From contig DRJZ01000118.1 of assembly GCA_011052015.1 (NCBI GenBank), positions 1 through 44,036 on the forward strand: a stretch of 44,036 nt of DNA, given 5' to 3'. The position numbers and the translations under genes are program-made. The stretch is from Acidiferrobacteraceae bacterium (GTDB taxonomy: Bacteria; Pseudomonadota; Gammaproteobacteria; HyVt-429). Numbering within the stretch: position 1 is the first letter of the stretch; every line of letters starts with the position of its first letter. The notes under the pieces were generated by a model. The model had not been told where the DNA came from. It was given only the letters and a program-made list of their open reading frames with translations, and did not search any database. Shown one piece after another: positions 10,506-17,907 of this stretch.

Positions 10506-11528
10506 GTGAAGCAAAACCGTAAATTGACCTTCAGTGGCTGGCTGCAACAACAATGGTGGACCCCCACACCAAGCAGTTGGCTTTTGGTGCCTTTGGGCTG
10601 GCTCTACTGCGGGATTGCTGGTTTGCGTCGCTGGTGCTATCAAGTCGGTGTCTTCAAAGTAAGCCGGGTGTCGGTACCGGTAATTATCGTGGGTAACATT
10701 ACTGTGGGCGGCTCAGGTAAAACACCCTTAGTAGTCTGGTTGGCGCAACACCTGAATAGCCGGGGCCTTCGACCCGGCATCGTTAGTCGTGGCTACGGTG
10801 GTCACGACTCCAAGGGTCCTATACAAGTCCGCCCAGGGCATGATCCCGCAGAGGTGGGCGATGAGCCGGTATTATTGGCGCGGCGGTCTCATTGTCCCGT
10901 TGCGGTTGGGAGAAATCGCTATGCCACCGCGCAATTGTTGATTTCGACACTACAATGTAGTGTCATTATTGCCGATGACGGTTTGCAGCACTATAGTCTA
11001 CATCGCGATATAGAAATCGAAGTGCTTGATGGCAATAGACGCTACGGCAATGGCCGTTGTCTGCCTGCAGGACCCTTGCGTGAACCCAAGTGGCGTGCAA
11101 AGAATGTGGATATCCATGTCTGTAATGGGGCGCCGAAGGAAAATGAAATTGGCATGAATCTCAGGGCCACAGAAGCCGTAAAGTTGGGTTCGGATTCACA
11201 ACGACGGCCTTTAACCGATTTTCAAGGTCAAACCGTGCATGCCGTGGCGGGTATCGGCAACCCAGGGCGTTTTTTTGAAATGTTGGAACAGCAGGGCATT
11301 GATGTTATCGAACATCCCTTTGGTGATCACTTTAGGTACCTACCCAAGGACATCGACTTTGCTGATGACCGACCCGTTTTGATGACTGAAAAGGATGCGG
11401 TCAAATGCGAAAATTGGGCAGGACCGAATCATTGGTACGTGCCCGTTGAGGCGGAACCCGATCAAACGTTAATTGAGTTACTCAAACATCGACTACAGGA
11501 CGACCCTAATGGACAAAAAACTACTTGA
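10506..11528 (+). CDS. lpxK: Tetraacyldisaccharide 4'-kinase
   Basis: Phosphorylates the 4'-position of the lipid A disaccharide at the inner membrane, the sixth step of the Raetz pathway. 340 residues. The N-terminal membrane-associated helix is followed by the P-loop VGGSGKTP near residue 68, then the [16 protein letters not shown] motif near residue 158 and the MTEKDAVKC motif near residue 295. The start is GTG, placed directly after msbA. The 3' end overlaps the Trm112-like gene by 20 bases. Confidence 0.95.
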   Translation: MKQNRKLTFSGWLQQQWWTPTPSSWLLVPLGWLYCGIAGLRRWCYQVGVFKVSRVSVPVIIVGNITVGGSGKTPLVVWLAQHLNSRGLRPGIVSRGYGGHDSKGPIQVRPGHDPAEVGDEPVLLARRSHCPVAVGRNRYATAQLLISTLQCSVIIADDGLQHYSLHRDIEIEVLDGNRRYGNGRCLPAGPLREPKWRAKNVDIHVCNGAPKENEIGMNLRATEAVKLGSDSQRRPLTDFQGQTVHAVAGIGNPGRFFEMLEQQGIDVIEHPFGDHFRYLPKDIDFADDRPVLMTEKDAVKCENWAGPNHWYVPVEAEPDQTLIELLKHRLQDDPNGQKTT

Positions 11529-11679
11529 GATTTTGGTGTGCCCAATTTGCAAGGGCCCACTGGTGTATGACAAGCAACAATCCGAACTGATATGCAAACC
11601 CGACAAATTGGCCTACCCGATAAAGGATGATATCCCGGTGATGTTGGAAGACGAGGCCCGTAAACTGGATTCCAGATAG
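11509..11679 (+). CDS. Trm112 family protein (YcaR-like)
   Basis: 56-residue zinc-ribbon-like protein starting [18 protein letters not shown]. The CPIC pair is clear. The second metal pair is weaker: one later Cys is seen in [12 protein letters not shown]. The ATG at 11509 was chosen because it gives the standard family N-terminus; a longer reading from 11473 would add twelve non-family residues inside lpxK. The bacterial members are conserved between lpxK and kdsB, but their role is uncertain. Confidence 0.88.
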   Translation: MDKKLLEILVCPICKGPLVYDKQQSELICKPDKLAYPIKDDIPVMLEDEARKLDSR

Positions 11680-11682
11680 ATT

Positions 11683-12441
11683 GTGGCGTTCATTGTAATC
11701 ATCCCCGCCCGTTACGGTTCTACGCGTCTGGCGGGTAAGGCTTTAGTCGATATCTGCGGCCAGCCCATGATTCAGCGAGTCTATGACTGCGCCTTCGTAG
11801 GGGGCGCAGGGCGTGTGATCGTGGCCACCGATGACCCGCGCATTGCCGACACCGTAACGGGGTTTGGTGGCGAGGCCTGCATGACCTCTGATGAACATCC
11901 ATCGGGAACAGACCGTATTGCCGAGGTCATTGAACGTCTCGATATCGACACAGAAGAAATCATCGTGAACCTGCAAGGGGATGAACCCCTGATGCCAGGT
12001 TCAGTCATTGAGCAGGTCGTAACGACTTTACAGGACACGCCATTGGCTTCAATGTCCACCACATGTCATCGGATCGAAGACCCCGAACAGTTGAGCGACG
12101 TCAATGCTGTCAAAGTTGTGGTAGACAAATCTGGTATGGCGCTGTATTTCAGTCGCGCACCCATACCTTGGGACCGTAATCAGCATGACACAGCACAAAT
12201 ACCGCAACAGGCCTATCGCCATATCGGTCTATACGCCTATCGCGCCAAGTTTGTTTTAGAAATGTCAAAATGGGGACCGTGTCAGATAGAACAGATTGAA
12301 AGACTGGAACAGCTCAGAGTACTCTGGCACGGACGAAAAATTGCCGTCTGCATTGCATGCCGAAAACCTGGGCCAGGGGTCGATACTGCGGAAGATCTGA
12401 AGAAAGTGATTCGTATTTTAGAAGAAAAATTGACCGTATAA
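11683..12441 (+). CDS. kdsB: 3-deoxy-manno-octulosonate cytidylyltransferase
   Basis: Activates Kdo as CMP-Kdo for lipopolysaccharide inner core synthesis. 252 residues. The nucleotide-binding N-terminus PARYGSTRLAGKAL is near residue 7, NLQGDEPL near residue 93 and FSRAPIPWDR near residue 154. The start is GTG three bases after the preceding stop. It is the last gene of the exbB-kdsB operon; after it comes the GYNxH accessory patch. Confidence 0.95.
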   Translation: MAFIVIIPARYGSTRLAGKALVDICGQPMIQRVYDCAFVGGAGRVIVATDDPRIADTVTGFGGEACMTSDEHPSGTDRIAEVIERLDIDTEEIIVNLQGDEPLMPGSVIEQVVTTLQDTPLASMSTTCHRIEDPEQLSDVNAVKVVVDKSGMALYFSRAPIPWDRNQHDTAQIPQQAYRHIGLYAYRAKFVLEMSKWGPCQIEQIERLEQLRVLWHGRKIAVCIACRKPGPGVDTAEDLKKVIRILEEKLTV

Positions 12442-12499
12442 GTCCAGCCCTGCAAATGATATGAAAATGATAACTAATGCACATTCCAGAACGGTTGAT

Positions 12500-12624
12500 G
12501 CTTGCGATTAGGGACAGTTCATGTAGCATTAGGGTTGCGCCGAGTATGGATTTCTAGCTCGGCCACAAAGGTTATATAGATTGATTAATAGACAACTAAA
12601 CACAAATGCTAAGGAGACAGTATC
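12500..12624 (+). promoter_or_regulatory. Conserved 5' region of GYNxH gene 1
   Basis: The segment GCTTGCGATTAGGGACAGTT, continuing to CATGTAGCAT (12500-12529), is nearly identical to 13113-13142 in front of the second copy. The spacing to the ATG differs by only two bases. A perfect six-base stem GCCGAG / CTCGGC (12539-12563) and a TATATAGA-like -10 near 12573 follow, then a strong AAGGAGA ribosome site at 12611. The region probably carries the promoter and an untranslated leader. The exact start of transcription is not determined. Confidence 0.5.
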
Positions 12625-12915
12625 ATGAAAAAAATATTGATTTTATTGACCGCATTGATGATTTTCAATCTTCCCGCCAGCTATGCAGGCGATGTTTTCG
12701 GTGAAATTGGTGAAATTATAGTAGCAGGTGGCTATGACTCCCATGGTTATAATCGTCACGGCTACAACAGTCACGGTTATAATCGTCACGGCTACAACAG
12801 TCACGGTTATAATCGTCACGGTTATAATCGTCACGGCTACAATAGCTACGGATATAATCGTCATGGCTACAATGAGCATGGTGGTTATTTGGCCGAACAC
12901 GATTCCGATTTATAG
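12625..12915 (+). CDS. Small secreted GYNxH-repeat protein, copy 1
   Basis: I recognise no known family. The 96 residues start with a clear Sec signal peptide (MKKILILLTALMIFNLPASYA, cut after ASYA near residue 21). A short linker follows, then ten consecutive five-residue units of the form GY(N/D)xH, where x is mostly R alternating with S. The tail is GGYLAEHDSDL. The repeat region is rich in His, Tyr, Asn and Gly and nearly free of hydrophobic residues, so it is probably extended or disordered and may bind metal ions through its regularly spaced histidines. The underlying DNA repeat is 15 bp. The second copy starts 615 bp downstream with the same signal peptide and flanks. Confidence 0.85.
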   Translation: MKKILILLTALMIFNLPASYAGDVFGEIGEIIVAGGYDSHGYNRHGYNSHGYNRHGYNSHGYNRHGYNRHGYNSYGYNRHGYNEHGGYLAEHDSDL

Positions 12916-13112
12916 CGCCAAGTACGGGACCGCTAACGGAGTTGCGTCACTGGTGTAGCACACGGACTGCTGGAGGGAACCTAATGTCTGACAGCGTAGT
13001 GTTCTAAATGCCACAGATGAAACGCAAACGGAATTGCGTTCGTGGCAATGAGTGCCCCTGGTTAACCCGGCACCTGAAAATGCCAACTCATGCACGTTTT
13101 AGGATGATTGGC
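12916..13112 (+). other. Conserved 3' region of GYNxH unit 1, no gene seen
   Basis: This gap holds no supportable gene. The stretch from about 12985 (GTCTGACAGCGTAGTGTTCT) to 13045 is repeated behind copy 2 at about 13561-13620, so the duplicated unit includes a long 3' flank. It contains the hairpin at 13021-13040. The remainder up to 13112 is the junction between the two tandem units. Confidence 0.6.
13021..13040 (+). ncRNA. Conserved 3'-UTR hairpin, copy 1
   Basis: Perfect seven-base stem AACGCAA / TTGCGTT with a six-base loop ACGGAA. The counterpart at 13597-13614 keeps the stem and has loop AGGGAA. No U-run follows, so it is not a standard terminator. Both loops contain an A-N-G-G-A core like those bound by CsrA/RsmA. 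Role unproven; listed as a structured RNA element. Confidence 0.4.
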
Positions 13113-13239
13113 GCTTGCGATTGGGGACAGTTCATGTAGCATAGGGTTGTTGCCGAATGTGGATTATTAGCTCGTCCACATCGGCGCCACAAATTGATCA
13201 ACAGACAATCAAACACAAAAGTTTAAGGAGACAGTACAC
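13113..13239 (+). promoter_or_regulatory. Conserved 5' region of GYNxH gene 2
   Basis: Counterpart of 12500-12624. The block from GCTTGCGATT to CATGTAGCAT is kept with one substitution, and the ribosome site AAGGAGA (13225) and its surroundings match. The GCCGAG/CTCGGC stem of copy 1 is broken here, but GTGGA (13160 region) and TCCAC can pair instead. Conservation over the whole leader suggests a functional 5' UTR or shared promoter. Confidence 0.45.
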
Positions 13240-13512
13240 ATGAAAAAAATATTGATTTTACTAACCGCATTGATGTTATTCAATCTTCCTGCCAGCTATG
13301 CAGGGAGTGCTCTGGGTGAAATAGTAGAAAACGCTTTTGATACCGGTGGATATAATAGTCACGGTTATAACCGGCATGGTTACAATAAACATGGTTACAA
13401 TAAACATGGCTACAATAAACATGGCTATAATAAGCATGGTTATAATAAACACGGTTACAATGAGCATGGTAGCTACTTGGCTGAACACGATTCCAATTTG
13501 TCAACCCACTAG
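13240..13512 (+). CDS. Small secreted GYNxH-repeat protein, copy 2
   Basis: 90-residue paralogue of the preceding gene with an almost identical signal peptide (one change, I13L, then cleavage after ASYA). The mature part has eight GYNxH units. Here x is S, R, then five K in a row, then E, and the tail is GSYLAEHDSNLSTH. Unit number and the residue at position x differ from copy 1 in a way that is uniform inside each gene, as expected from repeat slippage or internal gene conversion after duplication. Net charge is more basic than in copy 1. No known family or function; an exported metal-binding or surface role is an inference from composition. Confidence 0.85.
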   Translation: MKKILILLTALMLFNLPASYAGSALGEIVENAFDTGGYNSHGYNRHGYNKHGYNKHGYNKHGYNKHGYNKHGYNEHGSYLAEHDSNLSTH

Positions 13513-13827
13513 AGAACTTGCTCCAAAGGTATGGCAAAGGACTGTGGATGGAAGCTGAAAGTCTGACGCCGTAATATTCTAAATGCCACAGATGATACGC
13601 AAAGGGAATTGCGTTCATGATGGGCAACTCTGACTGTCTGCATGTGTAGCCGCGCACATCTAACGTCTCTGGACGGGCCTGGATGGATGACCCGCCACTC
13701 TTTTTTTCGACAACCCCAACAGATACCTTAAAGACTGACTTCCTAACCCTTCTTATGTTCCTTGGGATATTACCGAAGGGACCTCGGCGTCCCCTAAAGG
13801 GGTAGAGCGTATGAGCGTTTTAACATT
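13513..13827 (+). other. 3' flank of GYNxH unit 2 and leader of the phosphatase gene
   Basis: No supportable gene. It contains the conserved 3' block (about 13561-13620) with its hairpin at 13597-13614, a run of seven T at about 13701 after a weak GC stem that might end transcription, and a short palindromic motif (13780-13805) also present at 36240-36264. Confidence 0.5.
13597..13614 (+). ncRNA. Conserved 3'-UTR hairpin, copy 2
   Basis: Six-base perfect stem ACGCAA / TTGCGT with loop AGGGAA. Same position and shape as 13021-13040 behind copy 1; the loop differs at one base but keeps the A-N-G-G-A core. Confidence 0.4.
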
Positions 13828-14307
13828 ATGGTTAAAGTACTTTTTGTTTGTCTAGGTAATATTTGCCGATCCCCCACTGCCGAAGTCGTATTCAAGCGCA
13901 AGCTTGAGGAGGCAAAACTCAGTAACACAGTGCATGTGGAATCTGCCGGTACCCACGCCTATCATGTGGGTGCACCACCCGATCGAAGGGCACAGTCCGC
14001 TGCCGCCCAGCGCGGTATTGATATGAGTGCTCTACGGGGGCGCCAGGCAACCCGACATGATTTTGGGAAATTTGATTACATTCTGGCCATGGATCGAGAG
14101 AACCTGGAGAATCTGAAAGACATTTGTCCCAGGGATTCGCAGGCAACCCTAGGTCTGTTTCTTGGGTATGCCAATGCTTTTACCGAGACTGAAGTGCCTG
14201 ACCCTTACTATGGTGGCCCAGGGGGATTTGATCATGTACTCGATTTGATTGAAGACGCAAGCATTGGATTGCTCAAAGACATCAAGAAGGGTCTGGATGC
14301 ACCGTAG
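13828..14307 (+). CDS. Low molecular weight protein-tyrosine phosphatase
   Basis: 159-residue cytoplasmic phosphatase. The P-loop VCLGNICRSPTAE (C-x5-R) lies near residue 7, and the acid/base aspartate is in VPDPYYGG near residue 127. Full length for the family. Homologues either control exopolysaccharide kinases (Wzb/Etp type) or have housekeeping roles; no Wzc-type kinase or capsule gene is next to it. It is followed 20 bases later by the transpeptidase-fold gene. Confidence 0.92.
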   Translation: MVKVLFVCLGNICRSPTAEVVFKRKLEEAKLSNTVHVESAGTHAYHVGAPPDRRAQSAAAQRGIDMSALRGRQATRHDFGKFDYILAMDRENLENLKDICPRDSQATLGLFLGYANAFTETEVPDPYYGGPGGFDHVLDLIEDASIGLLKDIKKGLDAP

Positions 14308-14327
14308 CCGTGGTCGAGCGTTAAAAA

Positions 14328-14816
14328 GTGCCGTACATAGAGGTCAATCTAGCGCAACAACAGCTGGCCCTACGTGACGATAACGACGCCTTATTGGCGC
14401 GATATACTATTTCCACTGCGGCCAATGGGGCAGGGGAGCAGATGCACAGTGAATGTACCCCACTGGGTTTGCATATGATCCGCGCTAAAATTGGCGCCGG
14501 TTGTCAACCGGGGACGGTGTTTGTGGGCCGCCGCCCAACCGGAGAACGCTATAGCCCGGTGCTTAAACAAGAGCACCCAGATCGGGATTGGATACTCACG
14601 CGCATCATGTGGCTGAGTGGTCTGGAACCGGGGCGCAATCGCCTGGGTAATGTGGATACCATGCGTCGCTATATCTATATTCACGGTGCTCCGGATGAGG
14701 ATATCATGGGTGTCCCCAGTTCCCATGGTTGCATTAAGATGCGCGACGCCGATCTTATCGATCTCTTTGGTCGTGTCGATACTGGCACTCGCGTCATAAT
14801 AAAACAAGATGTCTAG
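14328..14816 (+). CDS. L,D-transpeptidase (YkuD-fold) family protein
   Basis: 162-residue YkuD-domain protein. The catalytic region has IYIHGAP near residue 121 and SHGCIKM near residue 133, keeping the His and Cys needed to form or alter peptidoglycan cross-links. The domain starts at the first residue (MPYIEVNLAQQQLAL), and I see no signal peptide or membrane segment, which is odd for an enzyme acting on the cell wall. A start further upstream would lie inside the phosphatase gene. The GTG start was taken because nothing better is in frame. Its neighbour nagZ is also linked to peptidoglycan turnover, so a cytoplasmic muropeptide substrate is conceivable. Confidence 0.85.
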   Translation: MPYIEVNLAQQQLALRDDNDALLARYTISTAANGAGEQMHSECTPLGLHMIRAKIGAGCQPGTVFVGRRPTGERYSPVLKQEHPDRDWILTRIMWLSGLEPGRNRLGNVDTMRRYIYIHGAPDEDIMGVPSSHGCIKMRDADLIDLFGRVDTGTRVIIKQDV

Positions 14817-14841
14817 TCCGCTGCAGGAAACCGGCTAAAAG

Positions 14842-15864
14842 ATGTCCTTAGGCCCCGTTATGCTCGACCTTGAAGGACCCATTCTACTCGACACCGAGCG
14901 GGAGCGCCTGGCTCACCCCCTGGTGGGGGGTGTCATCCTGTTTAGTAGAAACTATTCTTCACCTGAGCAGCTTACTTCGTTAGTTTCGCAGATCAAAGCG
15001 GTGCGCTCGCCACCATTATTGGTGTCTGTAGATCATGAAGGGGGGCGCGTTCAGCGATTCCGAGATCACTTTACTGATCTACCCCCGGTGTCAAGACTTG
15101 GAGAAATCTACGAAGAAAATAAACGCCGGGCAAAACATCTCGCCGAGCTGACCGGTTGGCTCATGGCAAGTGAGTTACGTCACTGCAAGGTAGATTTTAG
15201 TTTCGCGCCAATCCTGGATCTGGGCCTGGGGCTCAGCGAGGTCATTGGCGATCGTGCCTTTCATGCCAATCCAGAGATCGTTGCCGATCTGGCTCATTCC
15301 TATGTCAGCGGTATGTCCCGGGCAGGGATGGCAGCGGTGGGGAAACACTTCCCAGGTCACGGCAGTGTTGCCGAAGATTCGCATCATGAGATCCCCTACG
15401 ATGATCGCGATTTCACCGACATCAGTAATCGTGACTTGATTCCTTTCGAGCGCCTGATCCATTTTGGCATTCCAGCCATGATGCCGGCCCATGTGATCTA
15501 CCCCAAGGTGGACCCTAATCCGGCCGGGTTCTCTGCCTATTGGCTTGGGCAAGTGTTACGCAAGCAGTTGGGTTTTGAAGGTCTGATCTTTAGTGATGAC
15601 TTGTCCATGCAGGCCGCCACGGTAATCGATGATGTGGCCGAAAGAGCCCGTCTCGCACTGGCTGCGGGTTGTGACATGATCCTGGTTTGCAATGATCCCG
15701 ATGCCGCTGTCCAGGTGCTGGAAAACTTGTCCTGGTCTATGGATCCCGCTTCACTGGTAAGGTTCGCGCGCATGCACGGGAGACCAGACACCCAGGTCGC
15801 TATGGCGCAACCTGGTGATGCAGCCCTGCGCGAGGCGAAAGAAGCGATAAGGCACTATGCTTAA
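14842..15864 (+). CDS. nagZ: Beta-N-acetylhexosaminidase NagZ
   Basis: Cytoplasmic glycoside hydrolase family 3 enzyme that removes GlcNAc from anhydro-muropeptides during cell-wall recycling. 340 residues. The diagnostic KHFPGHG motif is near residue 169 with the SHHEIPYDDRDF loop behind it, and the nucleophile aspartate is in IFSDDLSMQAA near residue 250. In other species its product feeds AmpR-type beta-lactamase control; no ampC or ampR is seen here. It follows the transpeptidase-fold gene by 25 bases, probably in one operon. Confidence 0.94.
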   Translation: MSLGPVMLDLEGPILLDTERERLAHPLVGGVILFSRNYSSPEQLTSLVSQIKAVRSPPLLVSVDHEGGRVQRFRDHFTDLPPVSRLGEIYEENKRRAKHLAELTGWLMASELRHCKVDFSFAPILDLGLGLSEVIGDRAFHANPEIVADLAHSYVSGMSRAGMAAVGKHFPGHGSVAEDSHHEIPYDDRDFTDISNRDLIPFERLIHFGIPAMMPAHVIYPKVDPNPAGFSAYWLGQVLRKQLGFEGLIFSDDLSMQAATVIDDVAERARLALAAGCDMILVCNDPDAAVQVLENLSWSMDPASLVRFARMHGRPDTQVAMAQPGDAALREAKEAIRHYA

Positions 15865-15874
15865 AGAAAATTTT

Positions 15875-15900
15875 GCCACCGAGACACGGAGGGCACACAG
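15875..15900. repeat. CACAGAGG-type repeat, family C fragment
   Basis: GCCACCGAGACACGGAGGGC followed by ACACAG resembles the dispersed CACCACAGAGG...CTCTGTGG repeat seen complete at 16938-17009 and 36216-36383. Only one arm is present, between nagZ and the convergent UPF0104-type gene. Confidence 0.4.
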
Positions 15901-15958
15901 CGGCCTGACAGCCCAACGTTGCGTGGGCCCACCTGGAGCGATTTATGCGATGTTTGGA

Positions 15959-16933
15959 CTAACTGCCCAATTGTGATTGGTCTGCCTGGGACAGAAATTT
16001 GTTGTGATCCTTCATGGTCAGGAAAAAATACAACCCTGGAAGGCTACCAAAGATTATTGCGACTAAAAACAATAATGCTACAGCGGCCCCGTCTGCCTGG
16101 GACATGCCCATAACGGCAAAAAGACTCACCGCTGCCGCTTCACGTACCCCCAGCCCCCCAATAGTAACGGGAAGAGAAGAGGCCACGAGCACCAAAGGTA
16201 CGATAAGCAGATAGGCATAAAAACTCAAATCGGATCCGACGCTCAAACCCAATAGCCAAAAACCAATGATCTCTAGAACTTGCAAGGCCGCGCTATAACC
16301 AATAATTTTTAATACGAGCCCCGGTCGATTGAGATAAGTATGGCAGGCCTCGGTAATGCGAAGCAATATATTCACCGGTTTCCATTTATCCCAGCGCTCA
16401 AAGAAAGTATGCAAGGGCCGGTAACTCAAACGCATACCGACGGTGATTAGGCCGAGGATGCCAAGGAGAAAAAACCAGGGCAGGACTTGTGCGATACTTT
16501 CAATTAGCGGACTCGATAGCGTCAAAAAGGGTAACGCCAGAGTAGCCAACCCTATCATCACCACGAGACCGATGATACGCTCGGTGATAATGGGGGAAAT
16601 TGCAATGGCACTACCATGGCCTTGCCGATAGATATAATAGGCGCGTAACATGTCACCGCCGGTAGCACTAGGCAGAAGATTATTAAAGAAGCAGCCAATG
16701 AACGTGGGTGGAATAAGCTTTTTCGCGCTATACCCAAGATCGTGTGTCGCCAGTATGGCCGACCAGCGTCCGGAAGAAATAGCAAAGACCAGTATCTGTA
16801 GTATAAGGACCACGCCGACCAGTCCTTTGTGTGCCTGGGCCAGGCTATCGAGTACCGGTTGCCATTCAAGACTGTAGGCAAGCAGGGCAACCAGTGCGCC
16901 ACTGACGACAATTTTTATAATTGATTTAAGCAT
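15959..16933 (-). CDS. UPF0104 / LPG-synthase-type transmembrane protein
   Basis: 324-residue membrane protein, predicted eight or so helices across its length, of the lysylphosphatidylglycerol-synthase membrane-domain (YbhN-like) family. Typical marks are the glycine-rich GGLGVREAAAV near residue 255 and LPSATGGDMLRAYYIY near residue 75. It lacks the C-terminal aminoacyl transferase domain, so it is not an MprF enzyme; lone domains of this type are suspected lipid flippases. The ATG at 16933 begins MLKSIIKIVVSG. The frame is open for 72 more codons upstream, but these overlap efp's 3' end and repeat DNA, so I do not count them. Confidence 0.85.
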   Translation of the reverse strand: MLKSIIKIVVSGALVALLAYSLEWQPVLDSLAQAHKGLVGVVLILQILVFAISSGRWSAILATHDLGYSAKKLIPPTFIGCFFNNLLPSATGGDMLRAYYIYRQGHGSAIAISPIITERIIGLVVMIGLATLALPFLTLSSPLIESIAQVLPWFFLLGILGLITVGMRLSYRPLHTFFERWDKWKPVNILLRITEACHTYLNRPGLVLKIIGYSAALQVLEIIGFWLLGLSVGSDLSFYAYLLIVPLVLVASSLPVTIGGLGVREAAAVSLFAVMGMSQADGAAVALLFLVAIIFGSLPGLYFFLTMKDHNKFLSQADQSQLGS

Positions 16934-16937
16934 AGTA

Positions 16938-17009
16938 TTCACCACGGAGGTCGCAGGGGAAAAGATATTGGTTTGTTTGCTCTGTGATCTCCGTGTCCTC
17001 TGTGGTGAA
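16938..17009. repeat. CACAGAGG-type inverted repeat, family C
   Basis: TTCACCACGGAGG (16938-16950) is inverted as CTCCGTGTCCTCTGTGGTGA (16989-17008) with about 40 bases between. Related arms lie at 15875-15900 and 36216-36383. It occupies the gap between efp and the UPF0104-type gene. Confidence 0.55.
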
Positions 17010-17087
17010 AAATGCTGTACGGTGCACCCTAATGCTAACCACATACAGCAATGCATTCTATAGTAGTGTCCATAAACTAGAAAAGCG

Positions 17088-17651
17088 CTAGTTTGCGCGC
17101 TCGACGTATTCACCTGTTTCTGTATTGACTTTGATCTTGTCACCAACATTTACAAAGGTGGGTACAGACACCGTGATGTCAGTTTCCAGTCGCGCAGGCT
17201 TTCCAGAGCCGGAGGCGGTTTGGCCTTTGACTGCCGCTTCGGTCTCTACCACTTCGAGCACCACATTGGCGGGCAACTCAACACTGATGGGTTTTTCGTT
17301 ATGAAAACTGATTTGAACTTCTTCATTAGGCAATAAAAAACCCAGTTGATGTTCTATATCTTCGGCTGCAATGGTGATTTGGTCGTAAGTGCCGGTGTCC
17401 ATAAACACATGCCCGGAAGCTTCCTGATACAGATATTGCATCGCACGTTGCTCCACATGGGCCTTTTCAACTTTATCATTCGAACGAAAACGCTCATTAA
17501 GCTTAGTGCCCACCGTGGTCTCTTTCATTTCCACCTGCATAAATGCGCCACCTTTGCCAGGTTTGACGTGTTGAGTCTTAAGGACACGCCACAATTTATT
17601 CTGGTATTCGATCAAATTACCCACTCTGATGTCGAAGGCGGAAATTTTCAT
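17088..17651 (-). CDS. efp: Elongation factor P
   Basis: 187-residue translation factor that helps ribosomes through polyproline stretches. Three beta-barrel domains are present, with the loop KPGKGGAF at residues 30-37. The tip residue is lysine (Lys33), as in EF-P species modified by the EpmA/EpmB route, rather than arginine as in the EarP type. The ATG at 17651 gives the standard start MKISAFDIRVGN; the 23 in-frame codons upstream are not family-like and contain the promoter. epmA and epmB are not in this window. Confidence 0.96.
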   Translation of the reverse strand: MKISAFDIRVGNLIEYQNKLWRVLKTQHVKPGKGGAFMQVEMKETTVGTKLNERFRSNDKVEKAHVEQRAMQYLYQEASGHVFMDTGTYDQITIAAEDIEHQLGFLLPNEEVQISFHNEKPISVELPANVVLEVVETEAAVKGQTASGSGKPARLETDITVSVPTFVNVGDKIKVNTETGEYVERAN

Positions 17652-17691
17652 TAACACTACAGCTCCGTTAATAGATTCGTTAAGATCGCGC

Positions 17692-17720
17692 ATTCTAGGG
17701 GCCACCCGAGTCAACGGCAA
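17692..17720 (-). promoter_or_regulatory. Putative sigma70 promoter of efp
   Basis: On the minus strand TTGCCG (17715-17720) and TAGAAT (17692-17697) are separated by exactly 17 bases and placed about 40 bases before the efp ATG. A GC-rich stretch follows the -10. Confidence 0.6.
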
Positions 17721-17907
17721 TAGAGGAATTTAGCGGCGCCTACAAGACTGACCCCCGAAACAGACAAAAGATGGCCATAAATTCCCTTTGCAAGCTTATA
17801 ACAATTGCATAATAATGACTATTTAGTTAATTAATACAATAAGATATGGCAATATTAAAGAATGATTCTAGATCAACTATCGGGCCTGATCCGGGGCACT
17901 GCTGGCT

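Noticed and set aside
12643-12900. Minus-strand open frame full of Val, Ile and Thr across the GYNxH repeats
   Set aside because: It is the antisense reading of the 15-bp coding repeat. The + strand frame has a signal peptide, strong ribosome site and a conserved paralogue.
12727-13480. Possible CRISPR array because of regular short repeats
   Set aside because: The period is 15 bp without spacers, and it follows the codon phase of two protein genes.
16934-17149. N-terminal extension of the UPF0104-type gene
   Set aside because: It would run through repeat DNA and the 3' end of efp, has no family-like sequence, and a good ATG exists at 16933.
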